Of a DNA stretch of 7,847 bases, positions 1 to 5,927 are shown piece after piece (positions within the stretch are counted from its first letter, which is position 1; every line of letters begins with the position of its first letter). The DNA comes from an uncultured Prevotellaceae bacterium (GTDB lineage: Bacteria; Bacteroidota; Bacteroidia; Bacteroidales; Bacteroidaceae). Location of the stretch: assembly GCA_946408305.1 (NCBI GenBank), contig CAMJRQ010000046.1:1-7847 (forward strand). The letters are read 5' to 3'. The notes below the pieces were generated by a model, which worked only from the letters and a program-made list of their open reading frames with translations, was not told the DNA's origin and ran no database searches. A program made the position numbers and the translations under genes.

Positions 1-1
1 T

Positions 2-73
2 TGCCGCATGACATACCATCCCGGAACGGCCGACGAATGGGCCCGGATAGTGGAACGTGTGTGCGAGACCTGA
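2..73 (+). CDS. C-terminal end of an upstream gene (partial)
   Basis: Reading from base 2 gives 23 codons ending in a TGA at 71-73, with a protein-like tail (CRMTYHPGTADEWARIVERVCET without its last few residues being special). The gene begins outside the window. The acidic, Trp-containing amphipathic end resembles the final helix of many glycosyltransferases in polysaccharide loci, but 23 residues are too few to assign a family. It lies on the same strand as the genes downstream, 95 bases before the next start, so it could belong to the same transcript. Frame 1 is also open here but gives a less protein-like sequence. Confidence 0.35.
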   Translation, partial: CRMTYHPGTADEWARIVERVCET

Positions 74-111
74 ATCACACCCTCAAGGGTTGTCTGACCA
101 ACCCCAAGAAA

Positions 112-138
112 GCCCCGGGCGGCCAAGGGCCGGCGGGC
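112..138 (+). other. Imperfect GC-rich hairpin in the intergenic gap
   Basis: The core is CGGCC-AAG-GGCCG at 120-132, a perfect five-pair stem with a three-base loop. Further interrupted G/C pairing extends it toward 112 and 138. No T run follows (the next bases are A-rich, leading into the start at 169), so it is not a convincing intrinsic terminator. It could be a weak attenuator or processing site between the upstream gene and the cluster, or chance in GC-rich DNA. I found no Bacteroidetes-type promoter (TTG at -33 with TAnnTTTG at -7) in 74-168. Confidence 0.25.
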
Positions 139-168
139 ACGCATAAGAACAGAAACTGAATAAATAAG

Positions 169-1509
169 ATGACACGAGTAATCACATACGGCACGTACGA
201 CCTGCTCCACCAGGGGCACATCAACCTGCTCCGCCGCGCCAAGGAGCTGGGCGACTATCTCATCGTGGGCGTGACGAGCGACAGCTTCGACCGCGGGCGC
301 GGAAAACTCAACGTGAAGAACAACGTCTTGGAACGTGTTGCGGCGGTCAAAGCAACGGGTTACGCCGACGAGATTATCATTGAGGACTATTTGGGGCAGA
401 AGATTGACGACATACAGAAGTTCGACATCGACATCTTTGCCATCGGCAGCGACTGGGAGGGCAAGTTCGACTATCTCAGCGAGTATTGCCGCGTGGTCTA
501 TCTGCCCCGCACGGAGGGCATCTCCTCCACCATGCTGCGGCAGGAGAGCCAGACGAACTTCCGCATCGGCATCGTGGGCAGCGGACGCATCGCCCATCGC
601 TTTGTGCCCGAGAGCCAGGTGGTGAACGGTGCACTGGTGACGGCCGTGATGAACCCCGACCGGGAGCAGGCCGACTCCTTCGCACGCCTCCACAAGCTGA
701 AAGCCTATACCGATTACGACGAGTTTCTCCGCGAGGTGGAGCTGGTCTACATAGCCTCGCCTCATCTCTCGCACTACGACTATGCCAAGCGAGCCCTACT
801 GGCCGGCAAGCACGTGCTGTGCGAGATTCCGCTCACGCTCTCCGGGGCCCAGGCCGAGGAACTGTACCGGCTGGCCGAGGAGCGCGAACGGGTGCTGCTC
901 GAGGCCTCGAAAACAGCCTTCTTCCCCGCCTTCGGGCACATCGTGACGCTGGTGAAGAGCGGCATCATCGGCGACGTGGTCGACGTGAAAGCCTCGCTCA
1001 GCAAGATGGTTCCGCCGCCCACCCGCGAGCTGGATGCCTCGCAGGCCGGAGGCGCCATGACCGAGCACGCCTCGCTCACGCTGCTCGCCATCGTCAAGAT
1101 TCTGGGCACCGAGTGGCACGACGTCAGTTTCCACAGCCGCATGGAGAACGGTGTGGACATCTACACCCAGGGCGTCATCAATTACCCCCACGCCACAGCC
1201 TCGTTCACGCTGGGCATCGGTGTGAAGACCGAGGGCAACCTGGTCATCTCCGGCACGAAGGGCTACGTCTACGTGCCCGCTCCCTGGTGGCTGACGGATT
1301 TCTTCGAGGTGCGCTACGAGGACCAGACGAAGAACCGCAAATACTTCTATGCCTGCGACGGCGAAGGCCTGCGCTACGAGGTTCAGGAATGGCTCTCGAT
1401 GATTGTGAACGGTCGCCGTAGCTCCTACAAGTTGCGGGCCCGCGAGAGCGTGGCAATCGCCGGGATTATTGAAAAATACAGAAACCACGAAAACGTAACG
1501 GAGATATGA
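169..1509 (+). CDS. Cytidylyltransferase fused to a Gfo/Idh/MocA-type oxidoreductase domain
   Basis: This 446-residue protein has two domains. Residues 1 to about 127 are a glycerol-3-phosphate cytidylyltransferase-like (TagD family) domain. It shows GTYDLLHQGH at 8-17 with the HxGH nucleotide-binding motif at 14-17, GSDW at 93-96, and the signature RTEGISST at 114-121. This family transfers CMP from CTP to a phosphorylated substrate, classically glycerol-3-phosphate; the true substrate here is unknown. Residues from about 131 to the end resemble a Gfo/Idh/MocA NAD(P)-dependent oxidoreductase, with a Rossmann motif GSGRIA at 137-142. The family's EKP reads EIP at 219-221, and the usual catalytic His of the GG(A)LLDxGxHxID motif falls on Leu303, so normal dehydrogenase chemistry is doubtful. 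The TagD part alone is about the family's usual length (about 130), so this is a true fusion. The start has an A-rich leader (AATAAATAAG) and the protein motif begins at once after it. It overlaps the SDR gene by 4 bases. Likely role: supplying a CDP-activated compound for the LicD-like transferase two genes downstream (inference). Confidence 0.9.
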   Translation: MTRVITYGTYDLLHQGHINLLRRAKELGDYLIVGVTSDSFDRGRGKLNVKNNVLERVAAVKATGYADEIIIEDYLGQKIDDIQKFDIDIFAIGSDWEGKFDYLSEYCRVVYLPRTEGISSTMLRQESQTNFRIGIVGSGRIAHRFVPESQVVNGALVTAVMNPDREQADSFARLHKLKAYTDYDEFLREVELVYIASPHLSHYDYAKRALLAGKHVLCEIPLTLSGAQAEELYRLAEERERVLLEASKTAFFPAFGHIVTLVKSGIIGDVVDVKASLSKMVPPPTRELDASQAGGAMTEHASLTLLAIVKILGTEWHDVSFHSRMENGVDIYTQGVINYPHATASFTLGIGVKTEGNLVISGTKGYVYVPAPWWLTDFFEVRYEDQTKNRKYFYACDGEGLRYEVQEWLSMIVNGRRSSYKLRARESVAIAGIIEKYRNHENVTEI

Positions 1510-2237
1510 TAAAGCGAATGCTCGTCGTGGGAGGTGCCGGCGGAATCGGACTGGCCATTGTCGAGGAGATGGCTCGCCGCGCCACCACGCAGAAAGTATA
1601 TGTCGTCGACAAGGCCCCCTTCCCGGCTCAGTATGCGCAGCCCAAGATTGAGGCATTCCGGTTCGACCTGACGGAAGAGGACTATTCCTTCTTCGACCGT
1701 TTCCAGGACATCGACGCGCTGATGATAACGGCCGGCTTCGGCCGCCTCGCGCTGTTCCGCGATTTGCCCGAGCAGCACATCGTCGACTCGTTCCGCGTGA
1801 ACACCCTGCCCGTGCTGCGTCTGGTGAAGCGCTTCTATGACCGTCTGCTCTCGACCGACGATTTCTATTGCGGCGTGATGGGCAGCATCGCGGGGTGGAT
1901 GTCGTCGCCCTTCTTCTCGGTCTACGGAGCCACCAAGGCCGCGCTGAAGATATTCATCGAGAGCGTCAACGTGGAACTCATGAAGGCCGGCACCGGCAAC
2001 CGCATTCTCAACGTGAGCCCCGGCACGATAAAGAGCACGGGCTTCTATGGCGGAGAGACCGACCTGGCAGCCCTGCAGAGCCTCACCGAACAAATCCTGA
2101 GCCACCTCGAGGCCAAGGACGACGTCTTCATTCCGCTCTACGACGAGGTCTTCAAAGACGTGCTGCAGCGCTACCACGACGACTTCCGCCGCGAGGGCGA
2201 GCACAGCTACGAGTATAAGTTGCACAGCAAACGGTAG
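1506..2237 (+). CDS. Short-chain dehydrogenase/reductase (SDR)
   Basis: A 243-residue cytosolic oxidoreductase of classical SDR length. The cofactor motif GGAGGIG lies at 9-15 (GxxxGxG), and Asp35 at the end of the second strand suggests NAD(H) preference. The NNAG motif is degenerate (ITAG at 74-77). The catalytic set appears intact: Asn99 in RVNT, Ser127, and Tyr140/Lys144 in VYGATK. SPGTIKST at 171-178 matches the usual PG segment after the sixth strand. The start codon overlaps the stop of the cytidylyltransferase fusion (ATGA), implying coupled synthesis and a shared pathway. By analogy with Haemophilus Bcs1-type enzymes, where an SDR and a CDP-polyol synthase work together, it may reduce a keto-sugar phosphate to the polyol phosphate that is then activated with CTP. 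That substrate is inference; only the SDR class is clear. Confidence 0.88.
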   Translation: MIKRMLVVGGAGGIGLAIVEEMARRATTQKVYVVDKAPFPAQYAQPKIEAFRFDLTEEDYSFFDRFQDIDALMITAGFGRLALFRDLPEQHIVDSFRVNTLPVLRLVKRFYDRLLSTDDFYCGVMGSIAGWMSSPFFSVYGATKAALKIFIESVNVELMKAGTGNRILNVSPGTIKSTGFYGGETDLAALQSLTEQILSHLEAKDDVFIPLYDEVFKDVLQRYHDDFRREGEHSYEYKLHSKR

Positions 2238-2241
2238 CGCA

Positions 2242-3036
2242 ATGACTCCCCTGACAATTACACAGGTGCAGGCACGCCTCCTCGACATGGCCCGAGCCGT
2301 CAGCGCCATCTGCGAGGCCCACCAGATTCCGCTCTTCATGATTTCCGGAACCATGCTGGGAGCCATACGCCACCGGGGCTTCATCCCTTGGGACGACGAC
2401 ATGGACTTTGCCGTGCCCCGCGAATACTACCCGCAACTGATTCAGGCACTGCGGCAGGAACTGCCGGCCGGAAGTCGGTGCGTCACCTACGAAACATCTA
2501 CGAGCTACTGCATACCGTGGATAAAAGTGGAAGACACCGCCTCGCTCGTCATGGACCACAGTCTGGATATACCCGCGGAGAAGATGCCCGGCCTGACCAT
2601 CGACATATTCCCCCTCGTGACGTGCGACAAAGAGAAAAGCGCAGTCGCGGTGGGCCGGATACAAAGACTCCTCTCGGCCTTGAGGATTGCCTATGGCATC
2701 GCCCCCGGAAGTCGCTATAGCCTCAAGAACATCGCAAAGCGACTCTTCCGCCTTGTCCTGCCTCTCTCGCAGACGGATATCTGCGACCGCATCCAGAAAC
2801 TGACGGACAAAATCCCCTCGGGTAGCGATTATGTCATCCCCGTCGACCCCAATTATCACAACCGCTATTTTCCGGTTGAATGGTTTGAGCCGACGGAAAC
2901 GTATACGTTTGGAGACTGCCAGTTCCTTGGGGCAACGGATTATGACAGCTATCTCAAGTTGGTCTATGGCAACTATATGCAGTTGCCGCCCGAAGGCCGA
3001 AGGAGAGTACACTCGAATCAGGCATTTATGCGATAG
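2242..3036 (+). CDS. LicD-family phosphotransferase
   Basis: A 264-residue protein with the LicD/fukutin-type nucleotidyltransferase fold. Hallmarks are ISGTMLGAIRHRGFIPWDDD beginning at 34, the metal-binding Asp cluster WDDDMD at 50-55, GLTIDIFPL at 117-125, and the C-terminal signature YDSYLKLVYGNYMQLPPE at 234-251. In this family LicD transfers phosphocholine from CDP-choline, and the eukaryotic relatives FKTN and FKRP transfer ribitol phosphate from CDP-ribitol, onto glycans. The protein has no signal peptide and should act in the cytoplasm on a lipid-linked glycan. It sits 4 bases after the SDR and close to a CTP-using enzyme, which makes a CDP-linked donor likely. No choline kinase (LicA), choline transporter (LicB) or LicC is present in the window, so the donor is more likely CDP-glycerol, CDP-ribitol or similar than CDP-choline; this is inference. 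Confidence 0.9.
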   Translation: MTPLTITQVQARLLDMARAVSAICEAHQIPLFMISGTMLGAIRHRGFIPWDDDMDFAVPREYYPQLIQALRQELPAGSRCVTYETSTSYCIPWIKVEDTASLVMDHSLDIPAEKMPGLTIDIFPLVTCDKEKSAVAVGRIQRLLSALRIAYGIAPGSRYSLKNIAKRLFRLVLPLSQTDICDRIQKLTDKIPSGSDYVIPVDPNYHNRYFPVEWFEPTETYTFGDCQFLGATDYDSYLKLVYGNYMQLPPEGRRRVHSNQAFMR

Positions 3037-3041
3037 AATCT

Positions 3042-4076
3042 ATGACCAAAGTCCTCGTTGTGGCCACTTCCCGCAAGACGCGGGGCGGAATAACAGCCGT
3101 GCTCCGTCTCTATGAGCAGAGCCCTATGTGGCAACACTATGGCTGCCGATGGGTGGAAACGCATCGCGACGGACCCAGATGGCTGAAATTGTGGTATCTG
3201 ATAAAGGGCATGGCCGAGTATATGGCATTGTTGCCTTTCTATGACGTAGTGCATATCCACTTCAGCCTCCCTGTCTCTGCCCGCCGGAAATATCCCTTCT
3301 TCCGCCTGGCCAAATGGATGGGGAAGAAGACCGTGCTCCATCTTCACTGCGGCTCGCAGATAGACGAGATATGGTCGCCAATGTACCAGACGATGTTCGG
3401 GCAATGCGATTGCGCCATCCTGCTTTCCCAGAGCCTGCACCGCAAGATTGCGACATATATCGGGGATACGGGCAAATTGAAAGTCGTCTACAATCCTTGT
3501 CCGATGGTTGATTGCCAGCCGCAAGGGGAGAAGAAGGATTACATTTTGTTTTCAGGCACCCTGATTGAGAAAAAAGGATACAAAGACTTGATTCGTGCCT
3601 TTGCCCAGGTGGCCTCCCGTTTCCCGGACTGGAAGATTGTCTTTGCCGGCAACGGCGAAGAGAACGAGGCCCGCACCTTGGCTGCCGAACTGGGCATTGC
3701 CAGCCAGGTGGAGCTGCTCGGATGGGTGAACGGCAAGCGCAAGCATCGGGCCTTCAGCGAAGCCCGGGTGCTCTGTCTGCCCAGCTATGCCGAGGGATTC
3801 CCCATGGCCGTGCTCGATGCATGGGCCTACGGGCTCCCGGTCGTCACCACCCCCGTGGGTGGCATACCCGACGTGGCTGTCGACGGCCAAAACATGCTTC
3901 TCTTCCAGCCCGGCGACGTGGACATGCTCGCCCGGCAACTCGACAAGATAATCTCTGACGCAGAATTGCGGCAACGGCTCTCGACTGAGTCGCTCCGCTT
4001 TGCCCGCGAACAGTTTAACCTGACAACCGTCACCAAGCAACTGGCTGCCATTTACGAGGAGCTGAAAGGCTCATAG
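3042..4076 (+). CDS. GT4-family glycosyltransferase
   Basis: A 344-residue GT-B retaining glycosyltransferase of the GT4 type, a normal length. The N-terminal half carries the glycine-rich RGGITAVL at 14-21. The C-terminal donor-binding domain starts near ILFSGTLIEKKGYKDLI (168-184), followed by FAGNGEE at 201-207, the LPSYAEGFPMAVLDAWAYGL segment at 246-265 and TPVGGIPD at 270-277. The EX7E motif reads E251...D259, with Asp in place of the second Glu. Such proteins transfer a sugar from a nucleotide sugar to a lipid-linked acceptor at the cytoplasmic face of the inner membrane; donor and acceptor cannot be told from sequence. The gap to the preceding gene is 5 bases. Base composition in this gene and the one before it is somewhat less GC-rich than in the flanks. 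Confidence 0.92.
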   Translation: MTKVLVVATSRKTRGGITAVLRLYEQSPMWQHYGCRWVETHRDGPRWLKLWYLIKGMAEYMALLPFYDVVHIHFSLPVSARRKYPFFRLAKWMGKKTVLHLHCGSQIDEIWSPMYQTMFGQCDCAILLSQSLHRKIATYIGDTGKLKVVYNPCPMVDCQPQGEKKDYILFSGTLIEKKGYKDLIRAFAQVASRFPDWKIVFAGNGEENEARTLAAELGIASQVELLGWVNGKRKHRAFSEARVLCLPSYAEGFPMAVLDAWAYGLPVVTTPVGGIPDVAVDGQNMLLFQPGDVDMLARQLDKIISDAELRQRLSTESLRFAREQFNLTTVTKQLAAIYEELKGS

Positions 4077-4081
4077 ACCCT

Positions 4082-4855
4082 ATGGACAGAGACCGCTTCC
4101 GGATAGGAAAGACCTACATCGCATGCACCACCCTGGCCGATGCCAAGGCGCGCATTGCCGAGGCTGCCCGCGGGGAGGGGAGTGCCTACGTCTGTGTGAG
4201 CAATCCGCGCACCGTCACCTATGCCACCCGCCATGAGGACTACCGCCAGGTGATGGCCCGTTCGCTGATGAACCTGCCCGACGCCGAGCCCATGCTGTGG
4301 GCTGCCCGGTTGTGGGGGCTGAAGCGAGTGGAGCGCACGATGGGGCCGCTGCTCTTCCGCGACATGCTCTCCGAGCCCCAGAGCGGATTGAAGCACTTCC
4401 TGCTGGGCGACACGGAGGAGACGCTCGAACGCGTGGCCCGGAAATTTCGCGACGAAGCCGGCGCCCTCGTCGTCGGCACCTTCTCGCCCCCGTTCTGCTC
4501 CCTCGACGAATACGACTACGAGGCCATAGCCCGAATGATCAACGAGAGCGGAGCACAACTCGTGTGGGTGGCGATGAGGGCTCCGAAGCAGGACTTCTTT
4601 GCCGCACGCATCCTGCCCTTGCTCGACCGCAAGATTTGCATCGGCGTGGGAGCCGCCTTCCGCTTCGCTCTGGGCGAATACCGCATGGCCCCCCCGATTA
4701 TCAAGAAGTTGGGCCTGATGGGGCTCTGGTGGGGGCGAAAGAACCAGAGCTGGCCAGCCTTCCTTTGGGGCTACCTGAGAGACAATGTGCCTTTCCTTGC
4801 CTATCTGGCAGCCATTCCCCTGCGCCGCCTCGCTGGCAAGAAATACTGGGAATAG
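4082..4855 (+). CDS. WecG/TagA/CpsF-family (GT26) glycosyltransferase
   Basis: A 257-residue protein of usual GT26 length. Family landmarks in order are SNPRTV at 40-45, LPDAEPMLWAARLWG at 65-79 with the presumed catalytic Asp67, ERTMG at 84-88, HFLLGD at 105-110, VVGTFSPPF at 130-138, VAMRAPKQD at 163-171 and the VGAAFRFALG...MAPP segment at 188-205. The C-terminal part has two hydrophobic stretches and ends in a basic tail (RRLAGKKYWE), matching the membrane-associating appendage known in this family. Members transfer ManNAc, ManNAcA or other hexosamines to undecaprenyl-linked acceptors, often as the second sugar of a repeat unit. Deviations from the usual consensus are PDA for PDG and MRAPKQD for LGSPKQE, so the donor may differ. 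It starts 5 bases after the GT4 gene, fitting stepwise assembly of one glycan. Confidence 0.88.
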   Translation: MDRDRFRIGKTYIACTTLADAKARIAEAARGEGSAYVCVSNPRTVTYATRHEDYRQVMARSLMNLPDAEPMLWAARLWGLKRVERTMGPLLFRDMLSEPQSGLKHFLLGDTEETLERVARKFRDEAGALVVGTFSPPFCSLDEYDYEAIARMINESGAQLVWVAMRAPKQDFFAARILPLLDRKICIGVGAAFRFALGEYRMAPPIIKKLGLMGLWWGRKNQSWPAFLWGYLRDNVPFLAYLAAIPLRRLAGKKYWE

Positions 4856-4889
4856 CATCTGATATGAATAATCAACATTTCAACGAAAA

Positions 4890-5912
4890 ATGGACAAGAT
4901 AAGAGTGGGAATCATCGGGATGGGACGCATGGGAATCACCCATTACTCGATTATCAACACCCATCCGAACGTAGAGATGACGGCCTTGGCCGACACGTCG
5001 GGCATCTTGCTGAACATGGTCAAGAGGTATCTGCCGGGCGTGAAAATGTTTGACGACTACAAGGCGCTGCTAAAGAGCGGCCTGGTGGATGCCGTCATCG
5101 TGAGCACGCCCTCGGTGATGCACTACGAGGTCTGCCTCATGGCGGCCGAGCAGGGCATCCACGTCTTCTGCGAGAAACCCTTCACGACGCATCCCGACCA
5201 GGCACGCCGGCTGGCCGACCTCTTCGACGAGCGGGGCCTGGTGAACCAGGTGGGCTACGTGTATCGCTTCGACAGCGTCTTCGGCCGCGTCCGTGACATG
5301 CTTGCACAGGGGCTGATAGGCCAAGTGTGCCATGTGAACGCCGAGTTCCTCAGCTCCACCCTCAGCAAGCAGCAACCCGAGAAGGGATGGCGCTCGAGGC
5401 GCGAGAGCGGCGGCGGTGCCACCTACGAGATGGGGAGCCACGTCATCGACCTGCTCGAGTTCTTCCTGGGCCGCCCGCAGCAGATTCTGGGCTCGATGAT
5501 GAACCAGGTCTATTCCGAGAACGTCGAGGACATCAGCGAGGTGCAGCTCCGCTATGCCGGCGGCGTCACGGCCCACGTGCATGTCAACTGGAGCGACTAC
5601 ACCTACCGCAAGCCCATGCTCAAGCTCGACATTCACGGCCGGAAGGGCAAGATTCAGGCCGACCTCTACGGCTACCGCCTCTTCCTGCGCGAGCCGAATC
5701 CCGAAGCCGGGCTCCCCGAGGGATGGACCAGCGTGCCGATGAACCTGATTCCCGACCCCTGCCCGTTCTACGTGCGCGGTGCCAGCTTCACCAACCAGCT
5801 CTACGAGTTTGCCGACGCCGTCCTCCACCATCGCCAGAGCCGTGGCTGCCCCTTCCGCCAGGCCGTCGACACGCAGGAGGTCATCCACCACATCTTCGAA
5901 CACAACACATAA
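4890..5912 (+). CDS. Gfo/Idh/MocA-family NAD(P)-dependent oxidoreductase
   Basis: A 340-residue protein of typical family length. The N-terminal Rossmann domain has GIIGMGRMG at 7-15, and Asp35 after the second strand suggests NAD(H). CEKPFTTH at 94-101 holds the conserved EKP with Lys96, and GGGATYEMGSHVIDLLEF at 174-191 holds the catalytic His184 and Asp187. All hallmark residues are present, unlike in the fused oxidoreductase domain at 169-1509. Family members oxidise or reduce sugars and sugar nucleotides, for example at the 3 position of UDP-sugars. The substrate here is unknown, but the context suggests a sugar precursor of the polysaccharide. Its start follows a 34-base gap, the longest inside the cluster, with an A-rich leader (CGAAAA). 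An earlier ATG at 4864 is in another frame. Confidence 0.92.
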   Translation: MDKIRVGIIGMGRMGITHYSIINTHPNVEMTALADTSGILLNMVKRYLPGVKMFDDYKALLKSGLVDAVIVSTPSVMHYEVCLMAAEQGIHVFCEKPFTTHPDQARRLADLFDERGLVNQVGYVYRFDSVFGRVRDMLAQGLIGQVCHVNAEFLSSTLSKQQPEKGWRSRRESGGGATYEMGSHVIDLLEFFLGRPQQILGSMMNQVYSENVEDISEVQLRYAGGVTAHVHVNWSDYTYRKPMLKLDIHGRKGKIQADLYGYRLFLREPNPEAGLPEGWTSVPMNLIPDPCPFYVRGASFTNQLYEFADAVLHHRQSRGCPFRQAVDTQEVIHHIFEHNT

Positions 5913-5927
5913 AACCGCCCTCCCACC

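Noticed and set aside
1..159. Frame 1 open reading through the left edge and the intergenic gap
   Set aside because: The translation is Gly/Pro/Lys/Asn-rich and unlike a folded C-terminus. The frame ending at 73 is more protein-like.
74..168. Promoter for the operon in the intergenic gap
   Set aside because: No TAnnTTTG-type -7 element with a TTG near -33 could be found. Transcription may come from farther upstream.
486..1421. Second + frame of 311 codons inside the cytidylyltransferase fusion gene
   Set aside because: The translation is an Arg/Gly/Ala/His-rich shadow of the real frame, while the 446-residue frame has clear motifs across its whole length.
1425..2402. Minus-strand open frame of 325 codons opposite the SDR gene
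   Set aside because: It is antisense to a complete SDR with all catalytic residues, and has no family motif. High GC content lengthens spurious frames here.
4864..4902. Short open frame of 12 codons between the GT26 gene and the oxidoreductase
   Set aside because: It is too short to support, overlaps the next start in another frame, and has no ribosome binding site; it looks like chance in an A-rich leader.
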